Positions 1-10,032 of a DNA stretch of 14,440 nt are shown piece by piece. The DNA is from Mycoplasma sp. UBA710 (GTDB taxonomy: Bacteria; Bacillota_I; Bacilli_A; Mycoplasmatales; Metamycoplasmataceae): NCBI GenBank assembly GCA_002298905.1, contig DBMA01000020.1:1-14440 (forward strand), read 5' to 3'. The notes under the pieces were generated by a model. That model saw only the letters and a list, made by a program, of their open reading frames with translations, had not been told where the DNA came from and did no database searches. The position numbers were made by a program, and so were the translations under genes. Every line of letters starts with the position of its first letter. Within the stretch, counting starts at the first letter, position 1.

Positions 1-1
1 T

Positions 2-2659
2 CAAAATTTTTCTTATTATTATAAAAAAAATAATAATAAAGGAAGTGTTTTTATTTCTCATGATGGCTCTTTAGAAGCAATTGTGTTTGCCAAAGTTTTT
101 GCTTCGGCTTTAATTGAGGAAAAAATTAATGCATATTTTAATTATGAAAATCAACCATTAAATAATGCAATGGCAATTTATACTGCTCAAAAAAGTAAAG
201 TTAATTTTTCTTATATTGTTACATTTTCAAATCATATTCAAAAAAATATGCATTATATATCTTTTTTTGATAAAAAGGGTTCTTTATTAAGTTCTCAAAA
301 ATCAAAAGAAATTAATGCTTTAATTTCTGAAACAAATTTTTTAAGTTTAAAAATTCCTAATAATAATGTCCCATCTATTACAGAAAAAAATCTAAGTTTA
401 AAATATTTTCAAGAAATTTCTAAAAAAACAAATGATTGAAGTAATTTAAATATTTTATTATCTAATCCATTTAATATTAATTCTCAATTATTAGAAGATT
501 TGTTTAAAAACAATAATGCTAATTATGATTTTATTAATTGAAAAAAATCTCCTAATAAAGAGAAAAAAATAACAAGAAAATCTTTGGTGTCATTAAAGAA
601 AAATAAAAAAGATGTTATTATTAATTTCAACACAGATATTAATAACTTTGAAATTTTAATAAAACACAAAAGAAGATGAAAATACTTAACATTAAATGAT
701 TTGAGCATTCTTTTTATTTATTATGAAAAGATAATGAAAGAAAATATCCAAGATAAACAAATATTTTGTTCTAATTTAGCAAGTAAATATATTGAATATT
801 ATGCTAATATCAATAAAATTTCTACTAATTACTATAATTCTCTTTCAGAATATGATGTCAAAGAAATGAAAAATAAAATTTTATTAGCAACAAATGGTAA
901 TAATTATTTTATATCTAAACACAATACTTCACTTTGTTCTGATCCTATAATTAATATTCAAATATTCTTAAATTTAATTTCTTATTTCAAAAAAGAAAAT
1001 AAAAATTTATATCAAGTGTTAAATCAAGTATATCAATCTAATGGTATTTTTTATTTTAATTCTAAAAAAGAAAAAATAGATATAGAAAGTGCTAATTCCT
1101 TTTTTTATAAAATTAAAAATTTAAAAAAAATTAATAATTTAAAAATAATAAAATGCAATCATATTGAAGAATCTGCTATGAGTCTCGAAATAGTTTTAGA
1201 GGATAAAACAATTATTAACTTGGAATATTTTAGAAATATTAATCAATTAGTTTCTAATATATCTGTATGAAATCAAGATGCTAACAATAAAAATGTTGAA
1301 GATGATTTTATGAATTTAATTGTAAAAGAAAAAAAGATTATGAATGAGTTAAATTCATTGAAAGAAACACTTGATGTTAAAAAATTTTCTTGATACGGTT
1401 TTTTGAAATATCTTATTTTAGTCTTTCTTTTTATAGGATTAATAATATTAATGTTTACTTTTGTTTTGGGTGGAGATAAAGGGTTATGGAATAATGTTTT
1501 ATCATTCTTAAAAGTTCAAAAAGATTTTGCATATTTATTACCATTTTTAATTTTAATAGTTTCACTATATATTTGTTCATTTAGTTTAGTAGATAAATTA
1601 TTATTTAAAAAATTAAATCAGAAAGTCAAATTAAGACATTTATGAATATCCAACATGATTTCTATTTGTATTTCAGCTATAACCCCCTTAATTTATGGAG
1701 GAGAAAGCGTTAGTTATTGATACCTAAGACGAAAAAAAATTGATAGTTCTTCTATTGCTGCTATTTTCTTGATTAAATCATTATTTACACAAATTAGTTT
1801 TATTATATTTTCTATAATTTTTATGCCTATAGGTTTTGTAAGTTTTTATGGAAGTATTTTAAATCAGGAACAAGGACCAATTATTATCTTTCTAGTGATT
1901 ATAGGAACTATTTTAGACGGATTTGCAGCAATTATGATATCTTTATTAGCTTTTAGTTCAAAATTAACAAGTTTAATAGCAAAAAAAATAAATCATTTAA
2001 TTGAATGAATTCCATTTATTGTATCCAAATCATCTCTTGAAAGAGGATCACAATTAAAATATGAATTTGCCAACATCAATACTGCTTCTAAAAATATTTT
2101 TTATTATAATAAACCATATAAAAATTTCTTAATTTTTCTAGAAATGATAACTTTCTATTTTGTAATTAAAATTATTGATTTAGGAGTTATATGTGCCTTA
2201 ATAGGAAATTTCTTGCAAGGAGAATGATTTATAGCAAGCATAAAAATGCTTTCTGGAAACACAATGGTTAGATCAATAAATGCGTTAAATTTTATTATCC
2301 CATCAGGAATAGGTGTTTCTGATTGAGCTACAAAAGAAATTTTGGGGTCTATATTCAAATCTAATAATGGTGGAGAACAATTTTATTCTGTAGAAGTTTT
2401 TCAAACTCTATTAAGAATTATTTTTACATTTGGATTAGTTATTTTGTCAGCATTTATGTTATTAACTATATTTATAGGAGAATCTAGAATTGATAAATAT
2501 AATAAAATAAAAAAAATATTGACACAAGAGGAAATAATTCAAGGAAATATAAAAATAAAAACAACTTTTTATTCATTTGCAATAATTATTTGGGTCTTGG
2601 GCATAATTTCTTGCATTATTATTTGATATCTAATTTTAAATTTTGTTATTTTCATTTAA
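2..2659 (+). CDS. Degenerate phosphohexomutase domain fused to LPG-synthase-TM/YbhN-like membrane domain (5' partial)
   Basis: The frame is open from the window edge to TAA at 2657-2659 with TGA as Trp (885 residues visible; the N-terminus is outside). Residues 1-430 follow the phosphoglucomutase/phosphomannomutase plan: an ISHDG strand, a block like the phosphoserine loop, a metal-loop block followed by a YLTLND segment, and a sugar-loop block. The key residues are changed: TASHNP became TFSNHI (74-79), DPDADR became NTDINN (210-215), and the EES sugar loop became NGNNY (codons 893-907). After a linker, about eight hydrophobic segments follow (near 468-491, 510-532, 549-566, 593-618, 625-651, 708-732, 802-826, 855-880), with TPLIYGGE (562-569) and PSGIG (767-771) resembling motifs of the LPG synthase TM / UPF0104 family. 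The aminoacyl-lipid synthase domain of MprF is not visible. Inferred role: lipid or glycolipid translocation with a non-catalytic sensor or binding domain. The substrate is unknown. The domain calls are firm; the function is not. Confidence 0.72.
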
Positions 2660-3295
2660 TATATTTCAATTTATTTCTTGTTGGTTGGTTTGTTTTAAGA
2701 ATTTATTAATTAATATAAAATGATTGTTTCCAAAAAATCCTCTAGACGCCGATAAAGGCGAAGGATGAGAAGAACACAATATTTTATGTTTTTTGTGATT
2801 AATAAAATAGCTATATTTTTGAGCTTCCTTCCCTCATAAAACAAAAATAACATTTTCTTTATATTTATTAATGATATTTATTACATCGAACATAAAAGAA
2901 GATCAATATTTTTTATGAATTAATGGCTTATTAATTTCTGTGGTTAAAATTGCATTTAATAATAATATTCCTTGCTTTGCTCATGATTTTAAGGAATAAG
3001 AATTTAATACAATATTAGGATATTCATTTTTAATTTCTATAAAAATATTTTTTAATGATTTAGGAATTATATTAGAATTAGTGCTAAAAGCCAAACCATC
3101 AGCCAAACCTTCTATATAGTAAGGATCTTGACCTATAATAACAACCTTGGTTTTAGATAATGGGGATAGTTTAAATGCTTTAAATAAGTCTCTTTTGTTT
3201 GGGATAGTGTTTTTATTCTTATAAATTTGATTTATTATATTTTGATATTTACTAGAATAAATAAGATTATTTAGTTTTTCGTCAATTTGATTCAT
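2636..3295 (-). CDS. ung: Uracil-DNA glycosylase (family 1)
   Basis: A 219-residue protein, close to the usual 220-230 for the family. It removes uracil from DNA to start base-excision repair in the cytoplasm. GQDPYY (residues 55-60) carries the catalytic Asp57, although most family members have His or Pro where this one has the final Tyr. It is followed by ADGLAFS and SWAKQGILLLNAILT. The second catalytic block is HPSPLS with His177, followed by RGFFG and an NHF segment that contribute to DNA and uracil contacts. TGA encodes Trp at several family-conserved positions. The ATG at 3293-3295 gives the expected N-terminus; no Shine-Dalgarno sequence is evident. The 3' end overlaps the convergent membrane-protein gene by 24 bp, and the 5' end is only 36 bp from the divergent glycosyltransferase. 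CATAAT on the minus strand (3329-3334) could be its -10 box. Confidence 0.95.
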
Positions 3296-3331
3296 TTTAT
3301 AAAATATTTTAATAAAATATTGATAAAGATT

Positions 3332-4240
3332 ATGGATTTAAAAATATCAAGAAAAAGAAAACCTACAATTTCAATAATTATAACTTCTGATAATGATTGT
3401 GAAAGATTAAAACAATGTTTAAATTCGTTTTTTTTATTAGATACAAAAATTAAAAATATTGAATTTATTATTATTAATAATTATTCTAAAAACAAAATAC
3501 TCATGAAATCAATTCAGGATTATGTGTCAACTTTAACTAAATATAATGTGATTTATTATCAAACTCTTCAAAGATTAACAACATCGCAAATAAAAAATTT
3601 ATCTTTGGATTTTCAAAGAGGATATTGATTGTTTTTTGTAGATTATTATGAAGTTGCCACACACAAGTTTATAGAATTTTTGAAAAAATTTAAATTTGAT
3701 ATAAATAAAGATTTTTATCGGTTGCCAATATTAAATGAAGAAAGAAAAAAAATTAAAATGGGTTGGCTTTGAAAATCAAAATTTTTTTGCACAGCTCCTT
3801 CAACTATTATTTTTAATCAAGAATATATAGAAAAATATAATATTAGATGAGAAAATGAAATTAATTATGAAGACACCTTAAATATTCTTTCTAAAATTTA
3901 TTCAACTAAAAATGTAAATTACATTAATTTACCAAAACAATATTCAGTTATTAGAAATTTTTATACATATAAAAAACAGCATATGTTTTCTTCTATTCAA
4001 GATATTTATAAAACATATGAAGTATTAATGGACAATAAAGAAAAAAATTATAAACAATTTATTATAATTTTATTTTTCAATTATTTAAAAGAAATTCAAA
4101 ATATAAAAGAGTATAAACAAATTTATAAAGAAATTAAACAAATTATGAAAAAAAGTAAAATTTATCATTATCATTACTTTTTCTTAGGATTTAGTATGTA
4201 TTTTAAAACATTAATATTCAAATGAAGAATGACTTTTTAG
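3332..4240 (+). CDS. Family 2-like glycosyltransferase (GT-A fold)
   Basis: A 302-residue protein starting TISIIIT (near residue 12), the first beta strand of GT2 enzymes. A Cys-Leu helix and an IEFIIINN strand follow, then a QIKNLSLDFQRGYWLFFVDYYE segment in parts matching the usual region of 'N.G...A.G.yi.flDsDD' (residues 85-107). This family moves a sugar from a nucleotide donor to a lipid, glycan or protein, normally at the inner membrane face. The usual DxD or DDD metal motif is reduced to VDYYE (103-107), so catalysis is uncertain. The C-terminal 80 residues are Lys/Tyr rich and no clear TM helix is visible. I chose ATG 3332; an in-frame TTG at 3287 would add 15 poorly supported residues and overlap ung. 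TATAAAAT at 3298-3305 is a possible -10. The stop overlaps the convergent downstream gene by 4 bp. Confidence 0.68.
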
Positions 4241-5829
4241 ATTTTTTTCTTTTGCATATATTTAATAATGGAATTAATTTTCCAAAATTTCTTTCCTCTT
4301 TTTAAAATGTTTGAATTATGTTTATGAGTAAGAATAATAATAAATTGATTGATAATAAAATTATATTTCATTAAAAAATCTATTTCATTATTAATATTAA
4401 ATTCTGTTAATATTATTTCATTTTCGTAATTTTTATTTTTTTGATCTGAAAATTCAAAAGTCATATTAAAAAGTTTATTAATTTTAGCAAGAACCAATTC
4501 ATATGAAATATTTATTAAATATTTATTTTGATAATCATTAGGGCCATACATTTTGGTTAAAATATTTAATAAAGCATTAATAGTACCATATTGATTAATG
4601 TAATTGTCAATAATATTGATAATTTTTAAAAGAAAAAGATATATAGAAAATTCTTGATTCATTTTTTTGCCAAATGCATACTGGTTATAGTCATTTCAAA
4701 ATAATAAGAGCATATCTTCTTGCAAAAAATTATTATTTGTTATTTGCTTAAAATTCACTTTATATTTGTTAATAAAATTTACCATATTAGTATGTGGACT
4801 ACCATTAGAAGCAATAAAAATATCAGACATTTTTTTCCCATTTTTATTTAAATTGTCAATAAAACAATTTAAAAATATTAGTGAAAGTAAACTAGGATCA
4901 ATGTATATTACTTTTGTCTTTTCTAAAACAAATAAAAACAATTGAGTACCTTCAGCGTTAAAACAAATCAATAAATTTGCTTTATTTAATTTGGCAAATA
5001 ATATTTCTTTTCAAAAATACATTTTTATATTTTTATATGAAATATTTTTTTTGTAATTTATATCAATTGTCTTATTTTTAATTTTGTTGTTAATTACATA
5101 AGAAAAATCTTGGGTACCTAAAAGTTTTGTTAGTATTTTTGTTATACCATTTGAGCGATTAGAAATTGCTATTTTAGTTTTTTTAGTTAAAATATTAGAA
5201 TCAAATGATTTATTCATTTTATCCACAAAAATTTTTATAAGTAGTTCATTATCAAAAAAAGATAAATTTTCTTCTTTAGATATAGAAATATTATTTAAAT
5301 TTTTATCTATATTTTGAATTATATTTACTAAAATTTCATTATTAATTTTAATTCCTTGAAAATCATATAAATTTATATTAATAATATTTGGACTAAATAT
5401 AGATTGAGATATATGGATACCACCTAATGGCTTAATTTTTTTAATAGATGATAAAATGAAACTTTTATCAAAACCCTCGTAATCTTTAAAAGTAATGAAT
5501 TTAATATTTTGGTTATTAATTTTTATTAAATTGTTGATAATATTATTACAAATATTTGAACCATCTGAGGAAATTACAAAGTAATCATTATCATTTTTCT
5601 TTTCTAATATTTGAACAAAAATATCTATAATTTTTTTTAATGTAACACTATTTATTTTTGAATAACCAATCCCGTACTCGCCATATATTGAATTATCGGA
5701 TACATGAAGGTTTTGATAAAAATTATCAATAAATTCTTCATTATATTTTTGATTTTTTATATATTTTTTTGACAAATTACCTTCTGAAAATAAATCATTC
5801 CATTTTTTTATTTCTTCTTTAATATTCAT
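4237..5829 (-). CDS. Catalytically degenerate phosphohexomutase (PGM/PMM) homologue
   Basis: A 530-residue protein, the normal length for an alpha-D-phosphohexomutase. It aligns by eye with the whole family plan: an N-terminal Trp helix, the NFYQNLHV...GEYGIG..KIN block at the FGT.GLRG..G.G..RMN position (residues 37-60), an SSDGS strand (88-91), the phosphoserine loop, the metal loop, the sugar loop and a C-terminal phosphate-binding domain. All four signature loops are altered: TASHNP to ISQSIFSP (140-147), DPDADR to FNAEGTQ (290-296), EES to NDY (379-381) and RPSGTEPK to THKHNSNI (501-508). The family interconverts hexose 1- and 6-phosphates, but this protein lacks the visible means to do so. 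It lies 26 bp after yqgF on the same strand and has its own TATAAT 9 bp before the ATG. It is most likely a pseudoenzyme (binding, regulatory or structural). The homology is strong; the role is unknown. Confidence 0.75.
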
Positions 5830-5838
5830 GATAAAAAT

Positions 5839-5844
5839 ATTATA
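5839..5844 (-). promoter_or_regulatory. -10 box (TATAAT) before the phosphohexomutase-like gene
   Basis: A perfect TATAAT on the minus strand ends 9 nt before the ATG at 5829. Initiation about 6-7 nt downstream would leave almost no 5' leader, and no Shine-Dalgarno sequence is present. It would allow expression separate from alaS-yqgF. The match is to a short motif in A+T-rich DNA, so chance is possible. Confidence 0.4.
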
Positions 5845-5855
5845 TAAACTAATAA

Positions 5856-6275
5856 TTAATATCTATCCATATAATCTTCTAAAATTTTTTGTGCAGCAAT
5901 AGCATCTTTTTTTTCTTTTTTTTGCTTAATAGATAATTTCATTATTGTCATCACTTCTTTAGATTTTTTAGTAGAGTATTTTTCGTCGAATAAAATAATT
6001 GGAATATTGGGTATTTCTTTTTGTAAAAATTGGTAAAATTGAAAAATTATTTTTCCTATATTAGAAATAGAATTATCAATATTTTTTGTAATACCTAAAA
6101 TTATTTTTTCGATTGGATTATATTCATTAATAATTGATTTTATTTCATTAGTTATATAAGAAAAATTTAAATTATCATAGAAAATTGTTTTTAAAGGTTG
6201 AGCAATAATTTTTAATGGATCAGAAATTGCTATTCCACTTTTTTTTGTACCAAAATCTATTGCAATTAATCTCAT
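5856..6275 (-). CDS. yqgF: YqgF/RuvX-type Holliday junction resolvase-like nuclease
   Basis: A 139-residue protein, the usual family length. It has an RNase H-like fold and is linked to Holliday junction resolution and, in some bacteria, to pre-16S rRNA 5' processing. The N-terminus IAIDFGTKKSGIAISDP carries the first catalytic Asp (Asp7). LGITKNID matches the conserved central strand (LG.P.n.dG). FDEKYSTKKS carries the catalytic Glu region, and the C-terminal DAIAAQKILEDY block supplies the last acidic residue. The ATG lies inside the end of alaS (10 bp overlap), so translation is probably coupled. The alaS-yqgF order is a widespread Firmicute/mollicute arrangement. The next gene on this strand, the phosphohexomutase homologue, starts 26 bp beyond the stop. 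Confidence 0.92.
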   Translation of the reverse strand: MRLIAIDFGTKKSGIAISDPLKIIAQPLKTIFYDNLNFSYITNEIKSIINEYNPIEKIILGITKNIDNSISNIGKIIFQFYQFLQKEIPNIPIILFDEKYSTKKSKEVMTIMKLSIKQKKEKKDAIAAQKILEDYMDRY

Positions 6276-8899
6276 TTTTTAATTTGGTCTAAATTAATTT
6301 CTTGGCTTGTTATGCCTTGTCAAATTAATTTATTACCGCCTCCTTTTATAGGTGGATTATTCTTGTTAATTCATTTTAATACATCATATTTTTTTGATGT
6401 TATTATAATTAAAGATTTTCCATTTTCAAATTTAGATAGTAGAACAACAATATTATCTGGATTAGATTCTCTTAACTTTATAGCAATATCTTTTATATGT
6501 TCTTTATTCAAATTATTAGCAAATAATATATTATTTGTTTTTTCTATTTTTATTTCGATATCATCTATATTAGTTTTTGATTTATTTAATATTTTAATCT
6601 CTTCACTTATGCTTTTAATAGCAGAATGTATTAAATCTAATTTTAATTTTAAATTATCTTCTTTAAATGAAAAAGTAAGTGGTTTATTAGTTATATTTTT
6701 TTCTTTGCGTATTTTTAAATATTTATTATAAGTAGCATTATATACTTCTTGATATTTTTCAATTTCATTTTTAAAATAGTTTTCTATTGCAGCAAAAGAA
6801 GTAATTGCTCTTAAACGATATTTTCCCATTCCTTTAGATTCAACACTGATAATTTTATAATCTTCGATATCTTTTGTATTATCAACATGAGTACCACCAC
6901 ATAAATCAATTGTTATTGTTGGAAAATCAACTATTCTTACTTTGTTAGAATCAAAATATTCAGTTTCTTCTATTGTCATAATAGCATTTCTTTTTTTAGC
7001 ATCTTCGATAGTAGTTTCAATATATTCTCTTTTGATATTCTTCTTAATAGCATCATGCACAAATTTTTCAATCAGCTTAATTTCTTTTTCTGTTGGCTTG
7101 TGTTCCAAAGGAAAATCAAAAGTTAAACGATTTTGATTATTATCTGAACCTAATTGTTCTATATCATTGCCATAAACATGTCTTAAAGCAGCAAAAGATA
7201 GATGGGTAGCTGAATGATTCCTCATTAAACAAAGTCTATTATTTTTGTCAACAAAAACATCAATAGGTTTATTTGCATCAATTAATCCTTTAACCACATG
7301 GATATGGTTGTTATTTTTATCTTTAAAAACATCTATAAGTTCAATTTTATGATTATTTTGTTTTAAATAACCCTTATCATGTAATTGACCACCGCTAGTA
7401 GCATATAAAGGAGTTTCATTTAAAATTAAATAATAAATTTGATCTTCCTTATTTTCTTGAATATTAATGTCTTTAGGTACTAAGTATAAAATTTGAGCAT
7501 CTTTTTTTTCTAAAGCACTATATCCTATAAATTTACTTATATTTTTATTAATATCAGCCAAAGAATTAATCTGTAAGTCGAACTTATTAGTAATAGCTTT
7601 TGATCTAGATTTATTAACATGCTCTTCTTTTAATTTATTCAATTTGTCAAAATCTAAATCTAAATTATTTTCTATTAAAATATCATAAGTCATTTCAATT
7701 GGAAAACCAAATGTTTCATATAATTTAAATGCTATTTTAACATCGAATAATTTTGATTTAGTTTTACTAATTTCTTCTTCTAAAATTTTTCTTCCTTGCT
7801 CTATAGTTTTTGAAAATATTTCTTCTTCTCCTTTTATAATTTGAGAAACTTTTTCAATATTAATATCAAAAACCAAGGAATCTTTTACAATAGAAACTAA
7901 TTTATATAAAAATGATTTCTTTTCAATATTTAATTTTCTACCTGCATAATAAGCTCTTCTTATCAACCTTCTAATAATATATCCTCTTTGAGAGTTAGAA
8001 GGTTTTTCTCCATCATTAATTGCGTTTGTAATAGCTCTCATATGATCGGCAATTATTTTAAAATTTTTATTAATTAAACTTTGTTCCTTATTTTTCTTAA
8101 AATAATTTTGAATATCATATTTTAAATTACTTAGTTTTTCTACTTCATATATAATGGGCAAAAATAAATCTGTATCAAAATTTGTAGGGCCATTTTGCAA
8201 AATAGAAACAATTCTTTCCAATCCTGCACCAGTATCAATATTTTTTTGTTTTAATTCTTCATATTGACCATTGCCTAAATTATTATATTGAGAAAAAACA
8301 ATATTTCATATTTCAATAAAACGATCATTTTCAATATCATTAGCAATTAGTTCACAACCTTTTTCATGGTATTTGTTTCCACGATCATAAAAGATTTCTG
8401 TATTGGGTCCACAAGGACCAGAACCAACATCTCAAAAATTAAGTTCTTTAGAACCCGCAATTAAATGGTCTTCTTTATAACCTAAAGACAATCATTTTTC
8501 TTTCACTTCTTGATCTTCTTTATAATAAGTAATATAAATTTTATTTTGGTCTAATTGAAAAATTTGAGTTACAACTTCATGAGCAAACTCTATTGCTTCG
8601 TTTTTAAAATAATCTCCAATAGAAAAATTACCTAACATTTCAAAGAAAGTATGATGTCTTGCAGTTATTCCGACATTTTCAATATCATTAGTTCTAATAC
8701 ATTTTTGAGAATTGACCAATCTATTAGCAGGAGCTTTTTTCTTTCCTGAAAAATAGTCTTTTAATGTTGCAACTCCAGAGTTTATTCATAATAATGAAGG
8801 ATCATTTTTAGGAATTAATGATTTAGATTCTATAAATAAATGTTTTTTGGAAACAAAGTAATCTATTCAAGCTTGTCTAATTTCTTTGGAACTTTTCAT
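6266..8899 (-). CDS. alaS: Alanine--tRNA ligase
   Basis: An 877-residue cytoplasmic enzyme, full length for the family, that charges tRNA-Ala. The class II core begins MKSSKEIRQAWIDYF and contains the SLLW.NSG motif 2 region, GSGPCGPNTEIFYDRG and the TGAGLERI loop. The editing domain carries RNHSATHL (zinc-binding HxxxH) and CGGTHV, both needed to clear Ser/Gly mischarged tRNA. The C-terminus ends in a DHHA1-like segment with KGGGNK. Many Trp residues are TGA, including several in the catalytic core. Translation is continuous across these, so the gene is intact. The ATG at 8897-8899 gives the family-typical start, with no Shine-Dalgarno sequence. A minus-strand TATAAT at 8926-8931 is the likely -10. 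The gene leads a cluster with yqgF and a phosphohexomutase-like gene. Confidence 0.98.
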
Positions 8900-8925
8900 A
8901 TGCAAGTGATTTCAATACAAAATAT

Positions 8926-8931
8926 ATTATA
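8926..8931 (-). promoter_or_regulatory. -10 box (TATAAT) of alaS
   Basis: A perfect minus-strand TATAAT lies 26 nt before the alaS ATG. A second perfect minus-strand copy is at 8944-8949. Both sit in the 92-bp divergent gap that also holds the plus-strand -10 for the kinase gene. No good -35 is seen, which is common in mycoplasmas. Confidence 0.5.
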
Positions 8932-8952
8932 TTTTAATTTAATATTATAAAA

Positions 8953-8958
8953 TATAAT
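8953..8958 (+). promoter_or_regulatory. -10 box (TATAAT) of the kinase-nucleotidyltransferase operon
   Basis: A perfect plus-strand TATAAT lies 33 nt before the ATG at 8992. A modest ribosome-binding site, AAAGG (8982-8986), lies 5 nt before that ATG. Together they fix the start of the two-gene operon. Confidence 0.5.
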
Positions 8959-8991
8959 TCATTCATAAATTATTCAAAAATAAAGGTTTAT

Positions 8992-10032
8992 ATGTCAAAA
9001 CTAAATATTAAAAATATCAGATATTTTAATAATATTCATATTGTAGATAATGGGAAAAATATCATCAAATCTTACATAGGTGAAGATAAATATTATAAAA
9101 ACAAATTTTATGATGAAATTGTATGAATGTTAAAATCACAACATTTAATACCAAATAATATTCCTAAAATTCATGATTTCTCTTTATCTTATGATAATTT
9201 GTGAATTAAATATGAAATGATAGAATATAATACATTGCATGATTTGTTTATACAAGGAAAAAAAATAGAATGAAACCAAGTTGTAGAAGCATATCAAAAA
9301 TTTATTAATGATTGTAAAAAAATTAAACCTAAATTTTTTATTAAAGAAGATTGATTTAACAAAGCAATAGATTTTTATTTAGATAGAACATACGATAATT
9401 TAATGAGAATTAAGGATAAAGAAAAATTAAAAGGTTTTTTTGAATACAATTACGTTTTAATTAATAATAAAGAATATCCTTCTATGAAATTAATTTTAAA
9501 TTTGTTAAAGAATAAAATAACAAAATTAAGAGAAAATTCATTAAAAGAAAGTGACATATTCTATCAATTAGTAAACATTGATCAAGAAAGAATTTTTTTA
9601 GCTCATTTAGACTTAATTTTTGGCAATGTATTTTTTGATGATAAATCTAAAAAAATTAAAGTCATAGATCCAAGAGGTTCTTTTGCTGATTCAAAGGATT
9701 ATGGTGATATATATTATGATTATGCCAAAATTTATCAATCAATTTATGGTTTATATGATTTTATGGTTGAAGATCAATTTAATATAGAAAAAACAGAAGA
9801 AAATCATTTTTATTTGAAAATTAATGAAACAAAAAATTTGAAATTAATAAGAGAAGCATTTAACAAATTGCTGCCAAAGAAAGAAATCAATATTATTAAA
9901 TTATTAGAATCTTTACAATTTTTTGCAATGACACCAGCTCACAGTGATAATATAAATAGACAAATAGTTCAATTATGCATAGGAATTAAACATTTATATG
10001 AAACATTGGATGTAAACGTATGAGAAAAATAA
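8992..10032 (+). CDS. Capsule-type small-molecule kinase (APH/choline kinase fold)
   Basis: A 346-residue cytosolic protein. The C-lobe has the Brenner motif HLDLIFGN (His205, Asp207, Asn212: HxDxxxxN, catalytic base and metal ligand), followed by IKVIDPRGS with Asp226 as second metal ligand, then a GD..YDYAKI.QS.YG.YDF helix region. This DPRG subtype is, from memory, typical of phosphotransferases found in capsule or surface-polysaccharide loci. Lys26 and Glu42 may form the N-lobe salt bridge. It should phosphorylate a small alcohol or sugar using a nucleotide triphosphate; the substrate is not determinable here. It is followed, with a 13-bp overlap, by a nucleotidyltransferase, which points to a kinase-then-nucleotidylation pathway like LicA/LicC for phosphocholine. 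All key catalytic residues are present. The fold is well supported; the substrate is not. Confidence 0.8.

Noticed and set aside
2..2659. A string of separate short genes or a pseudogene broken by TGA stops
   Set aside because: All pieces share one frame and each break is TGA. Under code 4 they join into one long protein. The same holds for alaS, ung and eno at conserved Trp sites.
3287..3331. Upstream TTG start for the glycosyltransferase
   Set aside because: It would overlap the start of ung and add residues without family support. ATG 3332 lies just before the first GT strand.
5907..5923. Two runs of eight T as a phase-variable tract
   Set aside because: They encode the Lys-rich part of the conserved YqgF C-terminus and are short for slippage control. 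Similar runs occur throughout this A+T-rich DNA, and YqgF is not a surface protein.
6312..6731. Plus-strand open frame of about 139 codons
   Set aside because: It lies wholly antisense to the alaS 3' region, has no recognisable protein features beyond A+T-driven hydrophobicity, and alaS is certain. The frames at 523-708, 2155-2358, 6942-7136 and 12233-12451 were dropped for the same reason.
8942..8991. Riboswitch or T-box upstream of alaS or the kinase
   Set aside because: The divergent gap is only 92 bp and holds two promoters; no T-box sequence or extended stem is visible.
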